Assembly (NCBI GenBank): GCA_019118445.1
Contig: DWYY01000038.1
Location: 1 to 46,613, forward strand
Length of the DNA stretch: 46,613 nt
Direction: 5' to 3'
DNA from: Candidatus Eisenbergiella merdipullorum
GTDB taxonomy: Bacteria; Bacillota; Clostridia; Lachnospirales; Lachnospiraceae
The notes beneath the pieces are model-generated. The model searched no databases. It was not told where the DNA came from and saw only the letters and a list, made by a program, of their open reading frames with translations. The translations under genes were made by a program, and so were the position numbers. Shown one piece after another: positions 1 through 6,509 of the stretch (position 1 is its first letter; each line of letters starts with the position of its first letter).

Positions 1-278
1 AATACATGCTTTCCAGCCGCGATCGCTTCCAATGAGATCGGGGAATGGGTATCCGTGGAGGAGCAGATCAACACTGCCTGGATCTCAGGATCATTCAGGA
101 TATCGTGATAATCCTTCGTGGTATTCTCCGCACCCATATCTTTAAGCCACTTTTCCGTCTCCTCGTTCATGAAGGGGTCCGCAACGGTTTTCAGTTTCGC
201 ATTATGTACGAAGTTGCAGATGCTCCTCGTGTGTACCTTGCCGATCCTTCCGGCTCCGATAATTCCTACTGTTACCAT
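1..278 (-). CDS. iolG: Inositol 2-dehydrogenase, N-terminal part (Gfo/Idh/MocA family), cut by window edge
   Basis: The first 92 codons are visible; the rest lies beyond the left edge. The start is ATG at 276-278, preceded by AAAGAAGGAG at good spacing. The N-terminus MVTVGIIGAGRIGKVH carries the Rossmann GxGxxG of the Gfo/Idh/MocA family, and CSSTDTHSP is the typical nucleotide-binding stretch before the conserved helix. IolG oxidises myo-inositol to scyllo-inosose with NAD+, the first step of inositol catabolism. Assignment to iolG rests on this N-terminus plus its place directly downstream of iolE, iolD and iolC on the same strand; a related sugar or inositol dehydrogenase (iolX/iolW type) cannot be excluded from one third of the protein. 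Confidence 0.8.
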   Translation of the reverse strand, partial: MVTVGIIGAGRIGKVHTRSICNFVHNAKLKTVADPFMNEETEKWLKDMGAENTTKDYHDILNDPEIQAVLICSSTDTHSPISLEAIAAGKHV

Positions 279-300
279 TTTTTTATGCTCCTTTCTTCAT

Positions 301-319
301 GCGGGTTTCTCCTGCCCGC
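301..319 (-). repeat. Small GC hairpin before iolG
   Basis: GCGGG and CCCGC arms are separated by a 9-base loop, 22 bases upstream of the iolG start and just after the iolE stop. On the plus strand it is followed by seven T, but no plus-strand gene ends here, so it is more likely an intra-operon mRNA hairpin than a terminator. Confidence 0.4.
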
Positions 320-329
320 TTTTTTTCGT

Positions 330-1229
330 TTACAGCCCGGTCTTCTCTGCGATGTATTTTCTCGCGCGGATAGCGTATTCCAGCGGATTTGCCTTTGCAG
401 GATCCTGCTCCGCTTCCACCACCATATATCCGGTGTATCCGGTATCCTCCAACACCTTGAAAATGGGCTCGAAATCGATGCAGCCATCTCCCGGGATGGT
501 GAACGCCCCGGCGCGGACGCCGTCAAGGAAGCTCATGCGTTCCTTTTTCACACGCTCCACCACCTCGGGGCGGATGTCCTTCAGATGTACGTGCTTGATG
601 CGGGACGCGTAGCGTTTTACCAGCTCCAGCGGGTCCTCTCCGCAGTAAGCGAAATGGCCGCTGTCATACAGCAAGCTCACATAAGCGGGATCAGTCTCCG
701 CCATCAGACGGTCCGTCTCCGCCGCGGTCTGCACCACGGTTCCCATATGATGATGGAAGGTCAGCGCCACACCATACTTCTCCAGGGAAAGCTTTCCAAG
801 GCGGTTTAAACCTTCCGTAAGGAGCTTCCACTCCTCGTCATCCATCACATGCTTGCCTTCAAAGATCGGCTGATCCTGTATGCCCTGGGTGCTGTAGCTC
901 TGTTCGGAAACGCCCACCACTTTGGCTCCCATTTCCGCAAGGAACGCCACATGCTTCTCAAAGGCTTTTTCCGTTTCCTCATAAGGCTTGCTGATCAGGA
1001 AAGCGGAAAACCAGGCGTTGCAGATTTCAATGCCGCGTAAGGACAGCGCCTTCTTCAGCACCTCAGGGTCCTTGGGATATTTATTTCCCACTTCGGAACC
1101 GGTGAACCCGGCCAGCGCCATTTCGCTGACGCACTGTTCAAATGTGTTCTCTCCGCCCAGATCCGGCAGATCATCATTGGTCCACGCGATGGGCGCGATG
1201 CCAAGCTTTACTTTTTCTTTATCGAGCAT
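330..1229 (-). CDS. iolE: Myo-inosose-2 dehydratase
   Basis: The 299-residue product belongs to the AP-endonuclease-2-like TIM-barrel family (sugar phosphate isomerase/epimerase fold) and has the usual IolE length. It dehydrates 2-keto-myo-inositol (scyllo-inosose) to 3D-(3,5/4)-trihydroxycyclohexane-1,2-dione. Visible hallmarks are the N-terminal [18 protein letters not shown], the central [17 protein letters not shown] and IKHVHLKD metal-site strands and the C-terminal [11 protein letters not shown] at 1227-1229 is preceded by AGGAGGG, which overlaps the iolD stop codon at 1242-1244, so translation is probably coupled to iolD. The cytosolic protein needs a divalent metal (known for the family). 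The assignment is strengthened by iolD and iolC immediately upstream. Confidence 0.95.
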   Translation of the reverse strand: MLDKEKVKLGIAPIAWTNDDLPDLGGENTFEQCVSEMALAGFTGSEVGNKYPKDPEVLKKALSLRGIEICNAWFSAFLISKPYEETEKAFEKHVAFLAEMGAKVVGVSEQSYSTQGIQDQPIFEGKHVMDDEEWKLLTEGLNRLGKLSLEKYGVALTFHHHMGTVVQTAAETDRLMAETDPAYVSLLYDSGHFAYCGEDPLELVKRYASRIKHVHLKDIRPEVVERVKKERMSFLDGVRAGAFTIPGDGCIDFEPIFKVLEDTGYTGYMVVEAEQDPAKANPLEYAIRARKYIAEKTGL

Positions 1230-1241
1230 TTTCTTTCCCTC

Positions 1242-3170
1242 CTAGTATTTTCTCGCTTTGGAACGATTATCCATGAGTTTTTCATATGCTTCCTGTTGCG
1301 CTTTCACGCTCGTGGTGCTCGCCAGCCCCACATTCCACCAGGACTTGTAGCCGTCCGTCATGGTCTTGGGGATCGCTTTGATGTCGATCAGGGTGGATAC
1401 GGTCTGCTTCTTCGCATCCTCCAGCGCTTCCTTTAGCTCTTCCAGCGTCCTGACGGTATAGGTCTTCGCGCCATATCCTGCCGCGACTGCCGCGTAGCTG
1501 ATGGGGATCAGGCCGCCGTTCAGGCCGCCCTTTTCATCCCGGTAACGGAACTCTGTGGCGAGGTTGCCGATGCCGTTGGACATCTCCAGGTTGTTGATGC
1601 AGCCAAAGCCGCAGTTATCAAAGAGCAGCACGTTGATCTTCTTTCCTTCCTGCAGGGAGGTCACCAGCTCGCTGTGCAGCATCAGGAACGCTCCGTCGCC
1701 GACCATGGAGTAAACCTCTCTCTCCGGAAAAGCCAGCTTTGCGCCGAAGGCGGCAGCTACTTCGTAGCCCATGCAGGAATAACCGTATTCCATCTGGTAG
1801 CTGTCCTTGCAGTCCGTGGTCCACATCCTCTGCAAATCTCCTGGAAGGCTTCCGGAAGCGCCCACGATGATGGCGTCGGGGTCAATAGTCTTTCTGATCA
1901 GGGCGATCGCCGACGTCTGGGTCAGCTCAGAACCGGTCAGCGCGCGGAACTCCGGAATGGACTCCGGATTGCCTGCCGCGATCAAAGGCTTGAAATTCTC
2001 ATCGCAGCTGTAAGAGGCAAGGCGGGCATATTCCTCATCCCAGCTCTTCTTCGCTTCCGCGACGGCGGTTCCCCATCCGCTGTGATAGCCGATCTCCGCA
2101 AGCTCTTCCATGGCCATCTTTATGGTTTCCCTGGCGTCTCCGATGACGGAAGCTGCATCCATCTTGCAGGCGTCAAAGCCGGAAAGATTGATGGATACCA
2201 TTTTCACGCCGTCTCCGGTAAAGAGCAGCTTGGAGCCGGTGGTGAAATCGGTCAGCCTGCTTCCCACGGCGATGATCAGATCCGCTTCCTGCGCGATGGA
2301 GTTTGCCGCCAGGTTTCCGGTCACGCCGATGCCTCCCAGATTCATGGGATGGCTGGAATGGCAGGCACTCTTTCCTGCCTGGGTCTCCGCAAACGGGATC
2401 TCAAATTTCTCACAGAAGGCTTCCAGCGCTTCTCCGGCTTCGGAATAACGCACACCGCCGCCACAGATCACAAGAGGATGCCTGCTTTCGGTGATCATTG
2501 AAACAAGCTGCCCCAGATCCTCCTTTACAGGAAGGGGCCTGCGTATCCTATGCACTCTCTTCTGCAGGAAGTAGTCCGGAAAATCATAGGATTCTCCTTC
2601 CACATCCTGAGACAGGGCGATGCAGACCGCGCCGGTCAGCTCCGGATCAGTCAGAATGCGCATGGCCTGCACCATGGCAGGCATGAGCTGCTCCGGACGC
2701 ACGATCCTCTCCCAGAAACGGCAGACCGGACGGAACGCGTCGTTTGTGGTCACGGACAGGGCGTCCGGACGTTCCAGCTGCTGCAGCACCGGATCGGGCT
2801 GTCTGCTGGCAAAGGTATCGCCGGGGAACAGAAGCAGCGGGATATGGTTCACCGTCGCGCAGGCGGCAGCCGTCACCATGTTCGCCGCGCCGGGCCCGAT
2901 GGAGGAGGCGCAGGCGATGATTCTGCGGCGGTTGCTCTGTCTTGCAAAACCTGTAGCCGCATGCGCCATACCCTGCTCGTTGCGGCCCTGATACACTCTC
3001 AGGCCACCGGGATTTTCATCCAGGGCCTGCCCCAGGCCCACCACAATGCCATGGCCGAAAATGGTAAAGATCCCATCCACGAACTTGGTCTCTTTTCCGT
3101 CAAATTCCACATACTGGTTGTCCAGGAACTTCACAAGCGCCTGGGCAGCCGTCATTCTTGTTGTTTTCAT
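1242..3170 (-). CDS. iolD: 3D-(3,5/4)-trihydroxycyclohexane-1,2-dione acylhydrolase (ThDP-dependent)
   Basis: The product has 642 residues, close to the roughly 637 of Bacillus IolD. It hydrolytically opens the cyclic dione to 5-deoxy-glucuronate, the third step of inositol breakdown. The acetolactate-synthase-like three-domain layout is readable: an N-terminal pyrimidine domain with the catalytic Glu in [16 protein letters not shown] (E65), a central domain, and a C-terminal ThDP/Mg domain with GDG at 491-493 followed about 28 residues later by CINN. An in-frame extension 23 codons upstream (to 3239) exists, but it crosses hairpin DNA. I chose ATG at 3168-3170 because it is preceded by TGGAGG and because [16 protein letters not shown] matches IolD N-termini. 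The leader upstream of this start is unusually structured (repeat and hairpin entries at 3189-3355). Confidence 0.95.
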   Translation of the reverse strand: MKTTRMTAAQALVKFLDNQYVEFDGKETKFVDGIFTIFGHGIVVGLGQALDENPGGLRVYQGRNEQGMAHAATGFARQSNRRRIIACASSIGPGAANMVTAAACATVNHIPLLLFPGDTFASRQPDPVLQQLERPDALSVTTNDAFRPVCRFWERIVRPEQLMPAMVQAMRILTDPELTGAVCIALSQDVEGESYDFPDYFLQKRVHRIRRPLPVKEDLGQLVSMITESRHPLVICGGGVRYSEAGEALEAFCEKFEIPFAETQAGKSACHSSHPMNLGGIGVTGNLAANSIAQEADLIIAVGSRLTDFTTGSKLLFTGDGVKMVSINLSGFDACKMDAASVIGDARETIKMAMEELAEIGYHSGWGTAVAEAKKSWDEEYARLASYSCDENFKPLIAAGNPESIPEFRALTGSELTQTSAIALIRKTIDPDAIIVGASGSLPGDLQRMWTTDCKDSYQMEYGYSCMGYEVAAAFGAKLAFPEREVYSMVGDGAFLMLHSELVTSLQEGKKINVLLFDNCGFGCINNLEMSNGIGNLATEFRYRDEKGGLNGGLIPISYAAVAAGYGAKTYTVRTLEELKEALEDAKKQTVSTLIDIKAIPKTMTDGYKSWWNVGLASTTSVKAQQEAYEKLMDNRSKARKY

Positions 3171-3188
3171 ACTACCTCCATTTTTCTT

Positions 3189-3206
3189 TGCCGCATCGTG
3201 GCGGCA
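3189..3206 (-). repeat. 18-nt hairpin abutting the iolD ribosome binding site
   Basis: Plus-strand TGCCGCATCGTGGCGGCA forms a 6-bp stem (TGCCGC/GCGGCA). It starts 18 bases upstream of the iolD ATG. Nearly the same 18-nt hairpin sits before the Fe-alcohol dehydrogenase (6332-6349) and the creatininase-like gene (32534-32551). Confidence 0.7.
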
Positions 3207-3220
3207 CTCTTTCAAACGTG

Positions 3221-3267
3221 GAGAATGGCCTGTGGTCATTCTCCGGCACGAACTGCAGGTTCGTGCT
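3221..3267 (-). repeat. 47-bp double-hairpin repeat, copy 1
   Basis: The unit holds two stem-loops side by side: GAGAATG/CATTCTC with a 9-base loop, then GCACGAAC/GTTCGTGC with a 5-base loop. It differs from copy 2 at 3309-3355 by one base, in the second loop. Both lie between iolC and iolD inside the operon. Confidence 0.85.
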
Positions 3268-3278
3268 CATCCTCTTCC

Positions 3279-3295
3279 GCCGCCTGAAAGGCGGC
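3279..3295 (-). repeat. Perfect GC-rich hairpin between the two 47-bp repeats
   Basis: GCCGCCTGAAAGGCGGC has a 6-bp stem with a 5-base loop. It separates the two copies of the 47-bp double hairpin in the iolC-iolD gap. Confidence 0.7.
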
Positions 3296-3308
3296 TTCTA
3301 TTCCGGGG

Positions 3309-3355
3309 GAGAATGGCCTGTGGTCATTCTCCGGCACGAACCGCAGGTTCGTGCT
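3309..3355 (-). repeat. 47-bp double-hairpin repeat, copy 2, running into the iolC stop codon
   Basis: This copy is 46 of 47 identical to 3221-3267. Its outer end covers part of the iolC stop codon (3354-3356), so the element starts exactly where iolC translation ends. Confidence 0.85.
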
Positions 3356-4370
3356 ATACTCTTGCGACCATTTCGCCGTATTTATCCTTGCATTCCTTGA
3401 TGAAATCCTTTACCTGCTGGGTTCCGGGAAGATCCTGAGAGCAGGAATGGGCAGCTACCATCATGGCCGCTTCCGCGCTGCCGAACTCCAGGCAGTCGAT
3501 CATATCCCACCCCTGGAACAGGCCGTAGAGGAAACCAGAACCATATCCGTCTCCGCCGCCGAAGGACTTGAGGGCGTTGACCGGGAACGGCTTGATGGAA
3601 TAGCTCTCCCCGTCATTCGTGTAAGCCGTGGAGCCTTCCTTGCCGTGCTTGATGATCACGATCTTCGCGCCGCATGCGTGCCATGCCTTCGCGGTCTGCC
3701 AGTCATCCCGGCCGGGCTGGATCAGGCGTTCGGTCAAGTCGAATTCCTCACGGGATCCCATGATGATATCCGCATCCCGTGCCACCATAGAGTAGTAAAT
3801 GGAAATCTCATCGTCACAGGTCCAGTTGTAGGGGCGGTAATCGATATCGAAGATCACCCTCGTCCCGACGCGTTTTGCGATCATGACCGCTTTGAGCGCG
3901 GCTTCCCTGGACGGGCTCGCAGCAAGAGCGGTCCCCGAGATCAGTATCGCCTTCGCATTGCGGATATATTCCTCGTCAATATCCGCAGGGCACAGCTGCA
4001 GGTCTGCGATGCAGTTGCGGTACATGAGGATACTGGACTCATCGCGGGAAAGGATCTCCGTGAAGGTCAACCCGATCTTTTCCCCGTGCTCACAGCGGCG
4101 CACGCGTGAAACGTCGATCCCTTCCTTTTCAAAAAAATGGGTGACAAAATCGCCGAACTGGTCATCTGATACCCGCGCGAAGAATCCCGCCTTCAAGCCG
4201 TGGCGGGATACGCCGACCGCGATATTTGCCGGGGAGCCGCCCACATATTTTTTAAAGGTAGTGCAGTCCTCCAGCGGCTGGAAATAATCCACGGGATTGA
4301 AGTCCACCGCGATTCTTCCGAGCAGCACCAGATCCATCGGTCTTTTTTCATCAAATGTGATATATTTCAC
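3354..4370 (-). CDS. iolC: 5-dehydro-2-deoxygluconokinase (PfkB family)
   Basis: The 338-residue product is a ribokinase/PfkB-family kinase that phosphorylates 2-deoxy-5-keto-gluconate (DKG) with ATP in the inositol pathway. The N-terminal signature KKYVGGSPANIAVGVSRHGLKAGF, the middle FTEILSRDESSILMYRNCIADL and FDIDYRPYNW closely follow Bacillus IolC. The PfkB signature 2 appears as FGGGDGYGSGF, with the catalytic base at D274; the usual GAGD is GGGD here. The start codon is GTG at 4368-4370, with AAAGGAGG nine bases upstream. A nearby ATG is in another frame. A GCCGGACGTCCGGC hairpin lies 25 bases upstream. The gene lies between mgtC-like and iolD on the same strand. Confidence 0.95.
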   Translation of the reverse strand: MKYITFDEKRPMDLVLLGRIAVDFNPVDYFQPLEDCTTFKKYVGGSPANIAVGVSRHGLKAGFFARVSDDQFGDFVTHFFEKEGIDVSRVRRCEHGEKIGLTFTEILSRDESSILMYRNCIADLQLCPADIDEEYIRNAKAILISGTALAASPSREAALKAVMIAKRVGTRVIFDIDYRPYNWTCDDEISIYYSMVARDADIIMGSREEFDLTERLIQPGRDDWQTAKAWHACGAKIVIIKHGKEGSTAYTNDGESYSIKPFPVNALKSFGGGDGYGSGFLYGLFQGWDMIDCLEFGSAEAAMMVAAHSCSQDLPGTQQVKDFIKECKDKYGEMVARV

Positions 4371-4394
4371 TTTTCATTTCCTCCTTTTGCACGG

Positions 4395-4408
4395 GCCGGA
4401 CGTCCGGC
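4395..4408 (-). repeat. 14-bp perfect palindrome before iolC
   Basis: GCCGGACGTCCGGC is fully self-complementary and lies 25 bases upstream of the iolC GTG start, before the AAAGGAGG site. It could be an mRNA hairpin or a protein-binding palindrome. Confidence 0.5.
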
Positions 4409-4438
4409 AGCCTTCTGCTGTCTCTCTGTTCCAGGGGT

Positions 4439-5137
4439 TTACAGCATTTCTTCTATAAATGTCAGCCCTTCCGTCCGGCTGATCACATCCAGCATATCCA
4501 CGGGATTCCTTCTGGTATTTTTCTTGACCACAAGAGCGATCCCTACCGCATTCTTCATACCGCTTTTGGGCTTCTGGATCTCCATTCCCGAAACCCGCAT
4601 TCCATTTGAGCGGATGGTACGGATCAGGTTCTTCACATTGTCAATGCTTTCCAGCTCCAGGTAAACCCGCAGGATCGGGGACCTGGTATAGAAAAAATGA
4701 TCCACCCCCTGGAAAACCACGATCGTCAGCATGACGACTGCAGTCGCTCCGATCGCGGCTTCAAAAAAGCCGATCCCGACGGCAAGGCCGATACAGGCCG
4801 CCGCCCACAACCCTGCCGCTGTCGTCAGGCCTCTCACCCGGTTTCCCTGGGTACTGATGATCGTGCCGGCTCCCAGAAAGCCGATCCCGCTGATCACCTG
4901 CGCCCCAAGCCTTGCCGGGTCCGAATTTGTCTCAAAATATTCATAAATGTACTGGCCGGTCATCATGGCAACACAGGCGCCCATGCACACAAGAATGTGC
5001 GTCCGGAAGCCTGCCGCCTGTCCCTTCGCCCCTCTTTCCAGCCCGATGATCCCTCCGCATACGATGCAGAGAAACAGCTTCAGCGCGATATCAGAAGCGT
5101 CTGTTCCGCGAAGGGAGCTCCATAACAGCTCTTCCAA
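4439..5137 (-). CDS. MgtC/SapB-family membrane protein
   Basis: The 232-residue product has four to five hydrophobic segments in residues about 15-140, containing the family signature GGIIGLERGAKGQAAGFRTHILVCMGA and the GAGTI...RGLTTAAGLWAAA stretch. A soluble C-terminal domain (about 150-232) resembles the ACT-like tail of long MgtC homologues. MgtC proteins are linked to growth at low Mg2+ and to ATP-synthase control; this homologue's function is not known. The start codon appears to be TTG at 5135-5137, with AGGGAG rather far upstream (about 13 bases); no better in-frame start is present. It is placed between the Fe-alcohol dehydrogenase (21-base gap) and iolC, an unusual partner for inositol genes. 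Confidence 0.88.
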   Translation of the reverse strand: MEELLWSSLRGTDASDIALKLFLCIVCGGIIGLERGAKGQAAGFRTHILVCMGACVAMMTGQYIYEYFETNSDPARLGAQVISGIGFLGAGTIISTQGNRVRGLTTAAGLWAAACIGLAVGIGFFEAAIGATAVVMLTIVVFQGVDHFFYTRSPILRVYLELESIDNVKNLIRTIRSNGMRVSGMEIQKPKSGMKNAVGIALVVKKNTRRNPVDMLDVISRTEGLTFIEEML

Positions 5138-5158
5138 CGAAAAAATCTCACTCCCTTA

Positions 5159-6316
5159 TTATTCATTCCAGAGATTTGCATAGATCTGGAGGATATCCTC
5201 CTTCGTCACCGGCTTCCTGGTGTTCGCCGGGCTTCCGCTGGCAAGCGCGTCATCCGCCATCTTATCGGTCACGGCAAAGAATTTCTCCCGATCGATGCCA
5301 TACTCGGCAAGTGTGGGAACCTCCAGCTCCTTGCACAGCTTCACCACCGCATCCAGGAACGCTTCCGCCTTTTGTCTGTCGCTCTGGCCTTCCTTCGTCA
5401 CACCGATCACCTCTCCCAGACGGGCGAAACGGTCGTAGGCGCCGTCCAGCGCGAAGGTCAGGCACTCCTTTAAGAGCATGGCATTGGAAAGGCCGTGCGC
5501 TACATGGAACAGAGCTCCGATCGGGCGGCTCATGCCGTGTACAATGGTCACGGATGCATTATTAAAAGCGATCCCCGCCTCCAGGGCAGCCAGGGACATC
5601 TCTTCCCTCGCGGCCACATTGCTACCGTCATGGAAAGCCACAGGCAGATTTTTGAAGATCTTCTCCACTGCGGAAAGGGCGAACACATCAGTGAGGGGCT
5701 GCGCCTTGATCGAAGTATAGGACTCCACCGCATGGGTGAGGGCGTCAAGCCCAGTAGCCGCTGTCGTCTTAGGAGGTGCGGTGAGCGTAAACTGCGGATC
5801 CACGATCGCCAGGTCGCTCATCAGCACGTCGCCTCTTAACAGCATCTTCACGTCCTTCTCCGTATCCGTGATAATGGTGAAACGGGTGGCTTCCGAACCG
5901 GTCCCTGCCGTTGTAGGGATGGCCGCCATGGGAGGAAGGTTTCCTTCAATCTCTTTGCCAAAGAAGTCGCTGATCTTCGCGTCGTTCACGGACAGGGCCG
6001 CGATCGCCTTCATAGAGTCGATCGGGCTGCCGCCGCCCAGAGCGATCAGGAAATCACAGCCGTCGTTCTTATATACTTTCAGCCCCTCATTTACCATAAC
6101 GTCCGTCGGTTCTCCGGTCACGCCGTCAAACACGCTGTAGGGAACTTCCTGCTTTTCCAGGACTGCAGTCACCTTATCCAGCGTTCCGAGCTTTCTCATC
6201 ATCTGATCCGTCACGATCAACGCGCGGCTTCCCATTTTCTTAAACTGTTCTCCCGCCTGATCCAACGCGCCGCTGCCGCTGATGATCTTACCGGGCATGA
6301 TAAATCCATTTGCCAT
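5159..6316 (-). CDS. Iron-containing alcohol dehydrogenase
   Basis: The 385-residue product is a group III (Fe-dependent) NAD(P)-alcohol dehydrogenase. The nucleotide-binding GGGSPIDS and GTGSEATRF motifs and the metal ligands in GLDALTHAVESY (Asp, His) and VHGMSRPIGALFHVAHGLSNAM (two His) are all present. The His that normally follows in HGMxH is Arg, as in a known subgroup. I set the start at ATG 6314-6316 (MANGFIMPGK) with GAGGAAG upstream; the in-frame extension to 6472 runs through a string of hairpins and is rejected. It leads the operon ahead of mgtC-like and iolC-D-E-G. Bacillus iol operons lack such a gene. A role in disposing of reducing power, for example reducing malonate semialdehyde made from inositol, is an inference. 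Confidence 0.9.
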   Translation of the reverse strand: MANGFIMPGKIISGSGALDQAGEQFKKMGSRALIVTDQMMRKLGTLDKVTAVLEKQEVPYSVFDGVTGEPTDVMVNEGLKVYKNDGCDFLIALGGGSPIDSMKAIAALSVNDAKISDFFGKEIEGNLPPMAAIPTTAGTGSEATRFTIITDTEKDVKMLLRGDVLMSDLAIVDPQFTLTAPPKTTAATGLDALTHAVESYTSIKAQPLTDVFALSAVEKIFKNLPVAFHDGSNVAAREEMSLAALEAGIAFNNASVTIVHGMSRPIGALFHVAHGLSNAMLLKECLTFALDGAYDRFARLGEVIGVTKEGQSDRQKAEAFLDAVVKLCKELEVPTLAEYGIDREKFFAVTDKMADDALASGSPANTRKPVTKEDILQIYANLWNE

Positions 6317-6321
6317 TTCTT

Positions 6322-6345
6322 CCTCGCTTTCTGCCGCCGTCAGGC
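6322..6345 (-). repeat. 24-bp direct repeat, copy 1, containing the Fe-ADH ribosome binding site
   Basis: This copy matches 6411-6434 at 23 of 24 bases. Hairpins occupy the DNA between the copies, so the stretch looks like a module inserted between, or duplicated with, the gene's own leader. Confidence 0.75.
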
Positions 6346-6349
6346 GGCA
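6332..6349 (-). repeat. 18-nt hairpin abutting the Fe-ADH ribosome binding site
   Basis: TGCCGCCGTCAGGCGGCA has a 7-bp stem and a 4-base loop, 15 bases upstream of the start codon. It belongs to the same element family as 3189-3206 and 32534-32551. Confidence 0.7.
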
Positions 6350-6360
6350 TTTAATCATGA

Positions 6361-6383
6361 GAAGAATCATGAAGTGATTCTTC
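6361..6383 (-). repeat. Perfect 9-bp-stem hairpin in the Fe-ADH leader
   Basis: GAAGAATCA and TGATTCTTC flank a 5-base loop. It is one of four hairpins in the 173-base gap between the GH38 gene and the Fe-ADH gene. Confidence 0.75.
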
Positions 6384-6385
6384 CA

Positions 6386-6409
6386 GGAAGACGGCCTGGG
6401 CCGTCTTCC
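6386..6409 (-). repeat. Perfect 11-bp-stem hairpin in the Fe-ADH leader
   Basis: GGAAGACGGCC and GGCCGTCTTCC are separated by two bases, so in DNA this is almost a perfect 24-bp palindrome. No T-run follows, which argues against a simple terminator. Confidence 0.75.
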
Positions 6410-6410
6410 G

Positions 6411-6434
6411 CCTCGCTTTCTGCCACCGTCAGGC
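6411..6434 (-). repeat. 24-bp direct repeat, copy 2
   Basis: Partner of 6322-6345 with one mismatch. The base change weakens the hairpin that this copy could form (TGCCACC...GGCA). Confidence 0.75.
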
Positions 6435-6480
6435 AACTTACCTATCATTTGGGGATAAAACTCAAGCTCCATTCGCCTAT

Positions 6481-6509
6481 ATTATACAATCATTTTAACG
6501 AAATCAAAA
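6481..6509 (-). promoter_or_regulatory. Candidate sigma-A promoter of the inositol operon
   Basis: On the minus strand a perfect TATAAT (-10, 6481-6486) lies 17 bases from TTTTGA (-35, 6504-6509). The -35 overlaps the end of the GH38 gene. Transcription would start near 6474 and give a leader of about 158 bases carrying four hairpins. The weak -35 suggests help from an activator. Confidence 0.5.

Noticed and set aside
45..809. Long plus-strand open frame opposite iolE and iolG
   Set aside because: It lies opposite clearly recognised minus-strand genes, has no recognisable domain and no ribosome binding site. The same applies to the other long antisense frames, for example 7066-7899, 12603-13190 and 38838-39986.
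3171..3239. 23-codon N-terminal extension of iolD
   Set aside because: It runs through hairpin DNA and has no ribosome binding site, while the ATG at 3168-3170 has TGGAGG and starts like known IolD proteins.
3244..3348. GAACNNNNNGTTC-like palindromes in the iolC-iolD gap as LexA boxes
   Set aside because: The half-sites are separated by five bases, not four, and lie in an intra-operon hairpin repeated twice, away from any promoter.
6317..6472. 52-codon N-terminal extension of the Fe-alcohol dehydrogenase
   Set aside because: It would translate the hairpin array and a repeat; the normal family start MANGFIMPGK with its own ribosome binding site is at 6316.
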